Below, piece by piece: positions 46,584 to 57,981 of a stretch of 64,000 nucleotides of DNA. A program made the translations under genes and the position numbers. Origin of the DNA: Endothia cerciana (Eukaryota > Ascomycota > Sordariomycetes > Diaporthales > Cryphonectriaceae); the NCBI GenBank assembly GCA_026119935.1, contig JALRMH010000016.1:558001-622000 (forward strand), in the 5' to 3' direction. Within the stretch, counting starts at the first letter, position 1; every line of letters starts with the position of its first letter. Under the pieces are notes generated by a model, which ran no database searches, had not been told where the DNA came from, and saw nothing but the letters and a program-made list of their open reading frames with translations.

Positions 46584-46631
46584 TCCACACTCCACATACA
46601 CACATATATATATTATATATATTTGAACACC

Positions 46632-48240
46632 CTATTCACCTACTACGATGCAATCCTCCTCGTCAGTAGGTAATTCGACATCGCTCTCTTCATCCTGACT
46701 ATCCTTATTCCGATAGACTGAATTTTAAGCCCTCTGTATAGCCTGAATATCTGCAAACCTCGAATTCGGGCTGATATCAACCTTTCTTCTTTTACTAGGC
46801 CTGAGAGCCTTAATCTGCCTTTTCAGTGCCTCAATTTCCTCCCAAGCCCTAGCCAATTCTATGTCCTTCTTTTCCTGAGACTTTTTTATCTTTCTAGCAA
46901 CTAAACGGCCCTCTAGCTTGTCTAAAACCTGGCCTCGAATCTTCTGCAGCTGATAATATAGATCCTTAGCCCCTTGAGGAGTTGAAATGAGATCCAGCTA
47001 GCTTGAGGATGCTTTCTGGGTAAGCTGGGCTGTTGTTGAAGGTTTTGAGCTGGAATTTGGCTGGGTCTGAATGCGTTGAGAAATATTCTCAAGAAGAAGA
47101 GGGCTTGAAAGCAGTTTAGCTAGTCTGACTGGCTATAGACTAGTTGCTTTCTATCCAGATCTAATATTCTAGCTAAAAAGGCCTTCTAGGCAAGCTAGAT
47201 AATAGTTCTTAAGAAATAACTGCTTGCTTAGGATTATTAAATCCCTTTATTAGCCTAGAAGATTAACTTTCTTTCTATATACTCTCTTAAGAGATAAGAA
47301 GACCCTTAGATTAAAGGGTTAAAGTATATATAAGGTATAAAGAGGCAAATAAAGCAACAGAATATTATTTTAAAAGCATTACTATATAAATTCTTTAATT
47401 ATATAGCTGCTATAGCTATCTAGGACTAATAGCCTTGCTTTTAAAGAGTCTGCTAGCTAGCTGCCTAGGATGAAGATCTTTTTTAGCTATTTAAGTGCTA
47501 TAATATTATTAATCTATCTATTTCTTATTACTATGAATTTCTAGCCTTTAAAAAGCTCTAGGTAAGTAGGAAACTATTATTTTTATATAGTCAAGCCCTT
47601 GAAAATAACCAGGGGAAAGAGGTGAGCGCCTGTAGCAGAGACACACTCGAGGAAAGAGGTCTAGGCTTTCGATCCAGGCTCTTTTTTCTAGATTAAACGT
47701 GAAGAAGAGCCCCTGAGGACTAATATATTCTCTCCCTAGCCTTCTATTATCCCAGCCTTATCTATATTCTATCGATTAGCTAGCTTGATAGCTTGAATCT
47801 CAGGAAGATCGAAAAGATAAAACTAAGACTGTATTACCTCTGTTGTAGCCCTGTTAGTTCGAGCTGAGGCAATCTTTCGAGTCTTTCGGACCTTTATCTC
47901 TAGATTTCTCTTTAAGAAAGCCTGTGTTTATTTCTTTCCTATAGCCTGAGGATCGTTTTAGACTTCGAGGATCTGTTGAGCAAAATGCCTGAGTTCTGAA
48001 TAGCTCGGTGGAAGCCCTAGGGCTTCCTGAATGCAAATCTATTCAGCTAATTTCTTTTCCTAGGTAATAGAAAGCCTTTGCTTATCTGAATAAGCTGTTT
48101 TGTGCGATTCTCCTCTTGCCAGGCGATCTTGAAGAGTGGCTCTCGGGACGCCCTATTCTTTCGAGGCCTGTTGCTGGGATTTTGCCTGTTTTGACAGCCT
48201 CGATGGCCTAGGCCAGCTCAGGTTCGGAATAAGGCTTCAT
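46632..48240 (-). pseudogene. Inactivated transposase of the Pot2/Fot1-type element
   Basis: The minus-strand region from an ATG at 48240 to a terminal TAG at 46634-46632 spans 1,609 bp, about 536 codons, equal to the Pot2 transposase length with roughly one base of net change. The N-terminus reads MKPYSEPELA, then a stop. The CENP-B-type helix-turn-helix is recognisable (ICIQEALGLPPSYSELRHFA, then LEIKVRKTRKIASARTNRA) with a TAG where tryptophan is expected. The DDE core survives as LLVLDSYSSYI near 47400-47440, matching the usual DGHSSH with changes explained by G-to-A and C-to-T. The charged C-terminus is clear (GAKDLYYQLQKIRGQVLDKL, IEALKRQIKALRPSKRRKVD). Several stops are TGG or CAA/CAG changed to TAG or TAA. 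It cannot make an active transposase. Confidence 0.88.
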
Positions 48241-48341
48241 AATTGTCGTATAAAGATTCTGTAAGAAGATGAAGTTATTCGGAATAAAATTGGTTGGGAA
48301 AAGTAAATATAAATAGAGATGGCTAGAGATGTGGTGGGGGC

Positions 48342-48392
48342 CGGCCAGGGTGGCCGGAAGTGGGGGGTGGCCGGAAGCTCCCCCCTCTGACT
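48342..48392 (-). repeat. Right terminal inverted repeat, 51 bp
   Basis: Reverse complement of the left repeat with four differences; its outer end abuts the TA at 48393-48394. Confidence 0.9.
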
Positions 48393-48394
48393 TA

Positions 48395-49544
48395 CAACGG
48401 CCGGACTCCGCGCATCGGGCCGCCCCGCGGGCGGTGCAGTACCTTGCACGGGTGATACGATTGTCTAGTGAAAAAGACAAAGTGGTCATCCTTATGACTG
48501 GAGTGGCTGATGTGATCGCGTTGGGTGAGAACAGAGGTAAGTGAAGATTGATTTACACTCTGCAAGTGTGCATAACGAAGCACGTCTCTCCGCAGGAGCT
48601 CACTGATTCTTCGATTTCTACGTAACAGAGCTACGACATGTCTACGGATGGCACCGATGCCTGGGCAGGTCATCGCCCCTACCGCGCAGCCTAGACTGGC
48701 CTTAAAGCGACGTTTCAACGAGTAGAGCCAAAGTGGTGAACAGACAGAGGAGGAAGAGCAACACAGGAAGAGACGGCCGAGGAAGAGGGGCCTATAACCT
48801 AAGTTGAGGGGGCGAGATGTCGGCTGATTATGTAGACCATCAGTCGACCTAAGACGGAAGTAATCTCCATAAGACGATGAGAGCGATGGGGATGGTGAGA
48901 ATGGTGAAGCAAACAAGGAGTGAAATTTGACGGCAGGAAGAATGAGGGACCCAAAAAAAGGATCCGTGATCCTTTATTTGAAGTCTCAAATTCCGTACTA
49001 ACACCCGTTCATGGGTCGAATATCCATCATCGTGAAGACAGGACAAGGTCGGGCTTTCAGCCGGCCCAAGAACTACGTCTCAGAGACTGACCACTATAAG
49101 GCCCCACTGATCAAGGAGTCCACTGCCAAATGTAATTGAAGCTTAGCCTGTTATCGCATCAATAGCATAGAAATGGGAGAGCCACCCGGGGCGAGGGCCG
49201 CGGGGCAGAGATTTTCTTCTTCTTTGTCATCCTCTGGACTCTCTCGATTCCAGGCTCGAGTCCCACCAAATTCTCGATTCTATGAAAACAATCTAATATC
49301 AAGCTTAATGTTTTAGACCAGAAGGAGCCAATATCACTCCTGGAAAGTTTTAGAGGACAACGCGGGGGATCACCAATCATATGGAAGGGTAAGAAAGGGG
49401 CCGATAAATCTGGTGATTGTTATTGGTTTAGCCTGCCATATCAACAATGTTTCCCGAATTCCGGCAGGCGAGAAAAACCGTTAAGTTCAGTGATCGGCAT
49501 CTTCGGATCAGAGTGAATTGGTTTTTGCCCTACATTTTGAAACT
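48395..49544. other. Right flank of the transposon, no supported gene
   Basis: About 1.15 kb. Just right of the element a plus-strand frame (ending ILMTGVADVIALGENR at a GTAAGT at about 48537) looks possibly coding. If the transposon is removed, it joins in frame to 33 open codons on the left side. No family is recognised. The rest (48.6-49.5 kb) shows nothing. Confidence 0.35.
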
Positions 49545-50710
49545 TCATGAGTGGCCTTGGATCTTCTTGGGCTCGTACAGCTCTTCCAAGTACTTCTCCT
49601 CTTCCTCAGTAAGAACCTTGCCCCGGGCCGAGATAGCCTGTTCGATTCTCTCCTCCTTGCTGAACCCAATGATGGGACTGACGACTCTTTTATTGATCCA
49701 CGCTAGAGCCACGTGGGACATGGGCCAGCCTTTCTTGTCCGCGATCTCAATGACCATCTGGATGATCGTAAGGTCAGGCTCTACCGTTCCATGACTCCCC
49801 GGGCTGCTCTGCTTCTCGGCCTCGGATCTGAGGGTAGTGCCGAACTCGGACGGCGGGCGGGCGAGGTGACCACGGCACAGAGGCGCCCATGGGATGAGCC
49901 CGACCCCAGTTGCGTCACAGAAGCGGTTCATCTCGCGCTCCTCCTCGCGGTAGAGGAGGTTATAGTGATTCTGCATGGAGACGAACTTCGTCCACCCGTT
50001 CCTCTCGGCGACGAACTGCATCTGAGCGAATTGGAAGGCCCACATGCTCGATGCCCCGATGTATCTGACCTTGCCGGACTTTACAAGATCGTGCAGTGCT
50101 TCCATGGTTTCCTCGATAGGGACTGTCTCGTCGAAGCGATGAATCTGCAGCAGGTCGATATAAGGCGTGTCCAGGCGCTTCAGCGACGCCTCGACCTGGT
50201 TAAATATGGCCAGGCGGCCTAGACCAAAGTTGTTCTGGTAGTCCTTGGAAGCCTGGTAGGCGTCTCTATGCAAGAAGTATCGGCCCTCTGGATCCTCAGA
50301 CACGGCATTGTAGCACTTGGTCATGATCACCAACTTGTGGCGCGGGAGGTCATATTTTTTCATGGCCTTGCCAACGATCACCTCGCTAGCCCCATTTGAG
50401 TATACATTTGCCGTGTCCCAACTTGTGAGCCCTTTGTCGTAGGCAGCCTTCAGAAGGGGAAGTGCCTTTGGGAGGACGAAGATGACCAGGTCAGAAGAGG
50501 CTGGAGCTATTCAACAGGCGAGGGACCGATCTGGGAAAATCTTACCTCGTCTTCACCTATGGCCCATGGCAGGGTCCTGGGGTCCCCAAAGCTCATGCAC
50601 CCAAATATCGGGACGGAAACGCGCAGGCCACTCTTCCCCAGCTGTCGGAATTCGCAGAGAGAATGAGCCAGGCTCTCCTTTAGCTTCGGGGGCAGGGGCT
50701 TCTCCGCCAT
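49545..50710 (-). CDS. Aldo-keto reductase
   Basis: NADPH-dependent reductase of the AKR superfamily; 361 residues. Exon 1 50710-50546, intron 50545-50466 (80 bp, GTAAGA...AAAG), exon 2 50465-49545, phase 0. The frame opens with FRQLGKSGLRVSVPIFGCMSFGDP (beta-1 and loop). The catalytic tetrad is visible across exon 2: WDTANVYSNG (Asp about 72, Tyr about 77), VIMTKCYN (Lys about 105) and LLQIHRFDE (His about 164). Cofactor-binding blocks follow: YIGASSMWAFQFAQMQ, VSMQNHYNLLYREEEREM, LIPWAPLCRGHLARP, and near the end VVSPIIGFSKEERIEQAI. It resembles fungal versiconal hemiacetal acetate reductase-type AKRs, which are used both in secondary metabolism and in general aldehyde detoxification. Cytosolic. 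Substrate not known. Confidence 0.92.
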
Positions 50711-51921
50711 GATGGACCAGCGCCAGGCCTCTTACAAAAGGGGGGATATCGAATTTAGCTGAATCAGATGGCAACAGGGCGGCGAAGCTTTTCAAGCCAA
50801 AAGTCCACTGGTTGTTGTGAGGATAAGTATCGAGTACTACGTGAAAGCGGGGTCGGTTCCCGAAGTGCGTGATACATTCACCATCTTCCGCCACTCAGCA
50901 CAATGATCTTGGCCGGCAGTATCGACCGGCGTTAAAGCAAACTGCGCGGAGATCCGTGGATGAATAGAAAATCCAGGGTAGAGCTGCATCCTGATACAAG
51001 TGCAGCCAGAAGCGGCTTGAAAGGGCGAGACCAAGCCATGAATCGAGGTAGGGCAATCAGCACGCGGGCTGCCGTTCTTTACACATCTCTAAGCCTCCTC
51101 CACAACCGCGCGGCCGGGAGCTGGCACAACGTGCAGTGCTTCTCGATGCATCGGGACCTACTAAGGTATACTAGCATTGAGTCGGTGATGTGGAACGGCG
51201 TACCCAGCAACTTAAACATACCTCGGCAACTTTACAGCATGACTACCTATCACGCCTAGGTCCTCGACATACATTCAAAGGGCCTCACGGGCTAGCATTA
51301 GTACATTTGCTAAGTCAAGGCGAATATAACTAAGTAGAGATGCGATTACGACTCTTACATCATTAGCAAGCCGCTTCCCCAGACTTTGGCTTTTGCCCCG
51401 CAGAACTTACCCCAGGTTTTTTATCCTGGGCTCTGGCTTGCTCTGTTGCAGCTTGCTAATTCCATCGTAGCGTCGACCGGATGTTCGGCACTGGCTCTCC
51501 TGTTCCTCTCCTTCTGGCATCCTTCACGCTTGCCAATAGTTCCTCGTAGACGAATACCTAGTCCCATGTTGCCTCATGCAGCTTATGGGGCAGCGTCGAG
51601 GACGCAGGGGAGGAAAGCCTAGTGTGCTGCCCTTCCCGCCTTACAACTCCTGGCCTATCCTGGCCAGCCTCCTGCCGAAGGTCTGGTCCTTTTTGTTTGG
51701 GGTGAGATCAATGACGCCGACCACACGGTAAGCACGGAGGGTGTGAAGGAGAAGCTACAGTCCGGGATCTCTAGGTTTATTATGGCGTACGCGTCCCGCT
51801 ACCTTAGTATTCAGTGCCATGTCTTGGTTGTTATAATCCCACAGACGCTCCGTGGCCATACTCACCCAAGTTCCCTCTTTCTCCATACTAAGAATTGACA
51901 TCCTCCCGGAGACATCTTACA
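50711..51921. other. Divergent promoter region, about 1.2 kb
   Basis: Between the aldo-keto reductase and aquaporin starts. I found no gene. Confidence 0.45.
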
Positions 51922-53352
51922 ATGTCTGACCTGAACCGCCTCCAAACAAACGACCTGGAACTCGGCATCACCGAGGCCGTCCAGCGACATGTTAGCCGTA
52001 CAGTCGTCGCGGCAAAACCGGTTTCACAGCGGAAACTCGACTTCGAGCATGCCCGGCCGCGCTGGTTGCGAGAATGCATGGCCGAGGCCACAGGTGTATT
52101 TTTCTACGTCTTCCCGGGCATTGCCTCGATCGCCAACTTTACGTTGAACGCCACGAATGCTGCCGGGGTTACCGCATTTTCCAGCTTATTTCAAATCGGA
52201 TGGGCCTTGTAAGTCTCTCAGAAGAGGGCCCTCCTGCGAGGCGCCTCCGGTTTCCAATTCTTGGATCAAACTAGCACTTGGACTTATACCTCTACCATGA
52301 TTCCAGTTCAAGTATTTGGGTCAGATTCTTCTAATATATATTCGGGCAGTGCAATTGGAATCTCCTTTGCCATAATCACCTGTGCCTCGACCTCAGGTGG
52401 GCATTTCAACCCGGCCATCACGATTGCCCTAGCGCTTTGGCAAGGCTTCCCTTGGAAGAAGGTCCCATACTTCATCTTCAGCCAAATATTCGGCGCGTTC
52501 ATGGCTGGTATGCTGGTCATTGTATGTTGCCAAACCAGATACCCTCGGCCTGGCTAGCCCGTAGAAGTCATCTGCTGACGTGCAACCTGTAAGGGCATGT
52601 ACTGGCCTGAGATACAGGCTTTCAACCAGGAATTCATCGCTTCGGGAAAGCCACTTGTTGCGAACGGCGCGCCAGCTTCGATTCTCTGCTCCTTCCCGAA
52701 CCCAAATCAGACAAACATGGGCTATGTAGTCATGGTTGAGTTCTTTGTAGACTCGTTCATCGCCATTGTTATTTGGTCTTGTTTAGATCCAGCAAATGTA
52801 AGTGACTTTGCGACCCCCGGCGATTGACTTCATCAGACGGATCCTATCAGTGGGAATCCATGAAAATTAACAACTCGAGATTGGAATAACCTGCTTTCTC
52901 TTCTACTCCTACCAATCAAGGACCTCGCCTTGCCTTTGGGCACTTTTGCTAACTATGTCCAGCCATTCGTTGCGCCTGCGGCTGCACCATTCATCATCGG
53001 GCTTGCCTATGGTAACATGGTATGGGGCTTCGCAGACGTGACAATCTCTACAAATTTAGCAAGGGATCTGGGGACGAGGATCGTGGCCGCGATATTTTAT
53101 GGGCGCGAGGCCTTTACTTACATGAACTATTCGCCCATCGCGATCCTGGTCAACATTCCCGCTACTCTTTTCGCTACGGGATACTACGAGTTCTTGATGA
53201 GGGATTCCTTTCTCATCATTGGCAAAGGTCATGCCGTGCATGAGGCTGGTGAGGATGGTCTTATGAGGCACATTTCGAAGACTGGCAGGGTTCCCGAGGA
53301 GGATATGCGCAAGATCACGAGTAATGGGATGACAGTGAAACACCAGGAATAG
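51922..53352 (+). CDS. Aquaporin/aquaglyceroporin (MIP family) with NPA and NLA boxes
   Basis: Water or glycerol channel of the plasma membrane; about 350 residues in four exons: 51922-52208, 52350-52521, 52594-52797, 52963-53352. Intron 1 (141 bp, branch CTAAT, GCAG) joins FQIGWA to FAIGISFAIITCASTSGGHFNPAIT, rebuilding half-helix B with the first NPA box (116-118). Exon 4 carries the second box as ISTNLARDLGTRI (NLA at 252-254), a variant also known from yeast Fps1. Six membrane segments are present. For exon 4 I chose the TATGTCCAG acceptor, giving DPANPFVAPAAAPF; an upstream AAG at 52920 is also in phase and would add 14 residues. The cytosolic N-terminus is about 50 residues long. The start could also be 51895. 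Solute selectivity cannot be read with confidence. Confidence 0.85.
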
Positions 53353-54555
53353 TCGGGATACTTATCATTATCACGTTCTATATCATTATCACGTTCTTGG
53401 GTCGCCGGGTCACCGGATCACCGAACCTCGCGTCCATCCTGCATAATTTTCTATGCTAGATTGCTCGGTACAGTAGTGATGTCCTGTTGAGAAATTTTGA
53501 TTACCATTGCCATCGATGAGTAAGTGTGGGCGATTTCGGACTCATTGCTATGCTATTTTCCATAAGTGCGGTGATCGGTCATACTTGAATGTGTAACTAA
53601 CAAGTCGATCATCATAAAGCTAGCAAAAACGCTCTCGGCTGGAAGAATGGCAGAGAAGGTGGGTAACTCACCGCAAGCTAAGTCAGCTGAGGCTCTTGGT
53701 GTCTGGGCTTATTGATCCAGTGCATGTCTCGGAGCTCTTCGAGGTTGAAATTGGCCTCGTAGTGACGCTGGCCACCTTTACGTTTTGGACTGGGCGGCAA
53801 CAGGAATGAAGTACTGAGGAAACTACAGGTCAGGCGAGTGTACTGAAAAACATGAAGCTAAAATCATCCATACTCCAATGGTTCACTTCACACTGAAGAG
53901 GCCCATTGTCTGGTTGTAAGCATTCTGCGGGGTTGTGACGCGGTTCCTGCAAGGCATTTATGCGCCGCAACAGGACATCATTGACAACAGGGCAGCCCCC
54001 AATCCCAGCTGATACTAAATTGGGTCAACCACAAGTCTTCATCAGCATGTTCAAGCTATCTCTGATGCCTCCTAAAGTATGGTGAGCCCAGCCACGTGCA
54101 AACCAGGTATGGTGGCAACAAGATCGCATCTGGTCTGGACCTTGCAAGATTCATTTTATACAAAATCTCAGCCCTGAGCAGTATAAAAGATTCATCTATG
54201 AGCCGCGCATCTGAATACTTCAGACATACCTTGACCATGCCATTAGATAAAAAATACAAGCCCAACAGTTGCTCTCTGCAGTTTATACGACAGAGATAGC
54301 ATCCCAACATGGCTCATAGAGTCTCCATTCTAAGCTCGAGCTCCATATCAATGTTGATTAATGCGCAAAGGAGCCCATATGAAGCAGGGTGTTGAGCAAT
54401 GTGGACGTCTTTTTGGGAGATGCTTTTCTTGAACTATAGCCTGAGCATGAAATGGACAAGGTTGTCGAAGTGAACTCGAAAGGTCGAAGGCCATAATTCC
54501 TCTCCTAGCTACTCTATCTTGAATTGCACGCTCTATGCCACTCATATCCATACAC
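53353..54555. other. Intergenic, convergent 3' ends, about 1.2 kb
   Basis: No gene or structured element recognised. A short direct repeat (TATCATTATCACGTTCT) occurs twice at about 53361-53396 just after the aquaporin stop. Confidence 0.45.
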
Positions 54556-55287
54556 TCATTTCCCTCCATAGCTCATGTCTTTCTCGTCCACAGCATTCCC
54601 GTACCGCGCATCTTCCCTCCGCCTCCGTCTCGCATCCCAAAGTGCACATGCCGTCTCGGCAAGCTGCACGATGAGAAACGGAATCAGGTTGTACTGCCAT
54701 CCCCTGGCGATCTTGAGGTGACTCCTGATCGCACCGATGTCGACATCGCCCGGGATCAGGTCTAGCTTGAGCAGCGCCTGAAACCACCCTTGCGGCGTCC
54801 ACTCCAGCAGCGGATACCTGGCACCCGCGTCCAGGCCATGGAGGGTGCTGACGTCGACGCTCTGGCCCGCGTGCTTATCCGTCACGGCAAAGACGTAGGC
54901 TAGCGCGCCCAGCGTGAGGAGCAGCGCGGGAACGTTGAGGGCCAGCCAGAGGCGGTACCAGGTCCGGCTGAAGAGGCCCCCAAGAGACCGGCCGTAGTAG
55001 CCCGGGCGGCCACGCAGGTACAGGGCGAGGAGCCCCGCGATGCCGATCACGATGAGGCCCGTCCCCGCGGCGCCGTTGGAGGTGTGGCCCTGGTTCACGG
55101 AGAGGTTGGCGGGGAGGCTCGGGACGTTGACGGGTTCGCCGGTGTTGACGGTGTCGTATGCGACCAGGTGCTCTTTGCTGACCTGTACGAGGTAGGCGAC
55201 GGTGGCGGATATGAAGGAGAGCTCGATGGCGGAGGCGACCATCACGAGGCCAAGGGTGACTTTGAGGGGGAGCGAGGCTGATGACAT
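54556..55287 (-). CDS. Four-span membrane protein, tetraspanin-like topology, unknown function
   Basis: Single exon, 243 residues from the ATG at 55287 (MSSASLPLKVTLG). Frame is open upstream to 55383, but the conserved-looking first helix follows directly after 55287. Hydrophobic segments: VTLGLVMVASAIELSFISATVAYLV, TGLIVIGIAGLLALYL, LWLALNVPALLLTLGALAYVFAV, and YNLIPFLIVQLAETACAL. Two loops (about 50 and 65 residues) separate helices 1-2 and 3-4; the first has an NLS glycosylation site. The short C-tail is basic then acidic (DARRRRREDARY). I do not recognise a named family. Small four-span proteins of this layout are common in ascomycete plasma membranes. Strong third-position GC supports a real gene. 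Confidence 0.7.
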   Translation of the reverse strand: MSSASLPLKVTLGLVMVASAIELSFISATVAYLVQVSKEHLVAYDTVNTGEPVNVPSLPANLSVNQGHTSNGAAGTGLIVIGIAGLLALYLRGRPGYYGRSLGGLFSRTWYRLWLALNVPALLLTLGALAYVFAVTDKHAGQSVDVSTLHGLDAGARYPLLEWTPQGWFQALLKLDLIPGDVDIGAIRSHLKIARGWQYNLIPFLIVQLAETACALWDARRRRREDARYGNAVDEKDMSYGGK

Positions 55288-56219
55288 CTTGGTGGTCGGA
55301 GGAAGTGGAATGTCAGTTGGGCGAAAGAGCAGGAGGCTGTGTTGTTGAGAGGTCAATAAAACACAAGAGTGCTCTTCACACACAATGCCGCTCTAGAAGG
55401 CGAGTGAGGCCCAGACACCGGGGATAGCCATGAAGGAAATGCTAGAAGGACATCTATCCTCAGGGGCCTAGATGAGAAATCATATATCTACCCACCAGAG
55501 TAAGCTGGTGAGCAAGTAGCCCATCCTCAACACCACCTGTCATACGCCACAGTGAGGTTGAGCCAAGAATACCAAGAAGCCATGCAGAGAGGGTATAGTC
55601 CCTAAATCCAGCCAGACACATGCGCGGAAGTGCCTACACCACGCAGTAGTGCTGACCAACCGCTGTTGACACCACTTCAATGTCGTGCTGCGCCCCCAAA
55701 CCGAGCTGAACTTCCTCGGCAGGTCAATGTGGCAATACGTAAGGGAAGCATCAATCTTTCCATTGTCCTTTGGTCGCGCTTGCGCCACAGCGCTGGTGCG
55801 CGGCGTACGGCGGACAAGTACTTTAACTTTCAGCAGGCTGGCATCATTGGGGCAGAAAATTCTGTCGTTGCTCAGCAGAATCGGCGCGGAGTTGGGACTT
55901 TGGGGCCCGAAGGCCCTGACTGGCGAAAGGTATCTGAGATACGATGATGATAGATTAGCGTGGCGGATCTGCAACGGCTGTAAAGTGCTGCCATTTCCGA
56001 CGCACGGGGGAGACCCAACGACAGTCGTCGCCCCCGACCTCTTGTTAAGGCAGGGTTGACCCGTCACATTGGCCTCCTATGCCCAGACAGACCTTTAGGC
56101 AGGCAACCTCTGATAGAGCTACCTCCCGAGGAATGGGCTCCTTTGGGATCGATTCCTGTGAGACTCGTCGTTCGAGAATGTCTGTATTTGTGGCCCTTTG
56201 ATTTATTGATGTATGCCCA
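55288..56219. other. Intergenic region, about 930 bp
   Basis: Between the start of the four-span protein gene and the stop of RRP3, both minus strand. No gene supported. Confidence 0.5.
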
Positions 56220-57981
56220 CTATCCCTCTTCAGCGTCCATGTTATCGCGACTGCGCTTGCCGTTTCTCGGCCTCCCCTTGAGCACCGCGCCCTTCTTTCC
56301 CCGGTCCTGGTGGAGATTCTTCATCTCGATTTTTGCGTGCCTCTGTGCCTCCTCAACACGTGTTTTGAAGACGAAGACCTCCTCTTTATCTGTGGGATAC
56401 TCCTTCTGCTTCTCCCCCAGCGCTGCCTCTATCCTCTGAAAGATCTCAACGTCATACTAGAGTACCGTCAGTGGCTGACGCAACTGCACGCGAGGGTCGA
56501 CATCTGGAGAGCTCACCTGTGTCACGATGTTGATAGCGCGGCCGCTCTTGCCGGCACGTGCTGTGCGTCCGACTCTGTGAACGTACGTTTTGCTGTCGCC
56601 GGGTAAATCATAGTTCACAACAAGCTGTTTGGCGTCAGTGACGTGGCGCGCAGAAACAAGGCTGAGACTTCAGGCGGGCTTACATCGACATTTGGGATGT
56701 CTAGACCGCGAGCCGCGACGTCCGTCGCCACGAGAATGTCGCGGCTTCCTGTCTTGAACTTATTCAACGCACCTAGTCGGTTAGACTGGCTGAGTTGGCC
56801 GTGCAAGGGGATTGCGCCCAGCCCGAGGGTCCGGAGAAGGATGGCAAGGCGCTGCGTCTCGTTGACGGTTCTAGTGAAGATGACACACGACTGGCCGGGG
56901 AACTCGTTCGCCAGGAGCCAAATAAGGTAGGTGTCTTTGTGGACAAGAGGTATGAAAATGTAATTCTGCATCAGCGTCTTCACGGTCTGGTATTTGCTGG
57001 CCTTGACGCTGATCCGAACAGGGTCGCGGAGAGATGCTCTCTGCAAGCTCTCGACCTTCGAGCTCATTGTCGCACTGAAAAGGAAATTGTTTCGCTCTCG
57101 CGGTAGAAATTTGAGAATTTTCTGGTGCCATGTCAGCCGCAGCGTAGCATGGTGTCCCTCAAATACTCACTTCAATGACTGGACCGAACTCCAGCTCAAG
57201 CAGCCTGTCTGCCTCATCCAGCACCAGATACTTCAGGGAGCGGAAACTGAACCCCTTGGTGCGCTCCAGATGATCTAATATCCGGCCGGGTGTCGCTACG
57301 ACGATGTGTGGCTTCTTGGCCAGGGCTATCTGTTGTGGCGTGAAGTCCATGCCTCCAACAATCGTGCAGACCCGTAGAGATATTATTGCGCCCAACGCCT
57401 CGAATGTCTTGCCGATCTGGAAGGCCAGTTCACGGGTCGGGGCGAGGACGAGAGAGAACAAGGGCTGCGGTTTGTCGAGGAGTGCCTGCAGGATGGGTAG
57501 TGCGAAGGCTGCTGTCTTTCCGGAACCAGTCTCTGCAAGGCCGACAATATCTCTGCCCTGGAGCGCGACTGGTATAGACTCAGCTTGGATCTGTGTCGGT
57601 CGGTCGTACTTCAATGCCGCGCATGCTTCGGCTAACGTGTCCACGACGCCCTATTAACATCTTGTTAGGAGCTGCCAGAGCATCAGTGAGAAGGGTTCTC
57701 CATACCAAGTCCTTAAAGGTCTTCTGCACCTCCTCAACCGCGGGCTCCGTGTGCTCGTCCCCTAAGCCGCCAGCATCGCTCGAAGATGATGATACTTCTT
57801 CTTCCTCCTCGTCCACAAGTTCTGACTTGGTCTTGGGTTTAGTCTGTGAAGGCGCAGAAGGCCCTCCAGAGCCATGCGAGATCTTCTGACGTTTTGCAAC
57901 CTTGCCGTTCATATTGCTGGGTGGAGATTGAAGATGTTTGCTTGATGTGTTGGTTGTTGTCCGGGAAGAGGGGATGGTCAT
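56220..57981 (-). CDS. RRP3: ATP-dependent rRNA helicase (DEAD-box), 18S rRNA processing
   Basis: Nucleolar DEAD-box helicase needed for pre-rRNA cleavage at A0-A2 and 40S assembly. 512 residues in five exons: 57981-57706, 57650-57171, 57121-56684, 56624-56517, 56456-56220. All four introns (55, 49, 59, 60 bp) have GT-AG ends and are phase 0. The N-terminus is charged and acidic (VDEEEEEVSSSSSDA). The Q motif KTFKDL is followed by RPTQIQAESIP. Walker A is AETGSGKT (about 131-138), motif Ib TPGR, motif II DEAD (about 237-240), motif III FSAT, motif V RGLDIPNVD, motif VI HRVGRTARAG. The basic C-terminus ends GKRSRDNMDAEEG. The length fits fungal RRP3. ATG 57981 is the longest start; 57912 (MNGKVAKRQK) is an alternative. 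It is head to head with SSF1. Confidence 0.95.

Larger units (their letters stand above)
46531..48394 (-). mobile_element. Pot2/Fot1-type DNA transposon (pogo superfamily), RIP-degraded
   Basis: A complete 1,860-bp element occupies 46533-48392 between duplicated TA dinucleotides (46531-46532 and 48393-48394), the target preference of Tc1/mariner/pogo elements. Its ends are 51-bp terminal inverted repeats differing at four positions. The size is close to Pot2 of Magnaporthe (about 1.86 kb) and Fot1 of Fusarium (about 1.9 kb). Inside, the minus strand holds a disabled transposase reading frame. The interior is far more AT-rich than the flanks and has many stop codons, as expected after repeat-induced point mutation. 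It lies between the lipase and the aldo-keto reductase genes. Identification rests on the ends, target duplication, size and transposase similarity together. Confidence 0.93.

Noticed and set aside
49225..49275. CTCGAGTCCCACC resembling a tRNA B box
   Set aside because: The TTC of the loop is CTC, and no A box or acceptor stem lies at the right distance.
18978..50710. One large secondary-metabolite gene cluster covering the oxidase, dioxygenase, thioester reductase and aldo-keto reductase
   Set aside because: A SNF5-type chromatin subunit, ferric reductase, peptidase and lipase lie among them, distances are large, strands differ and no core synthase is visible.
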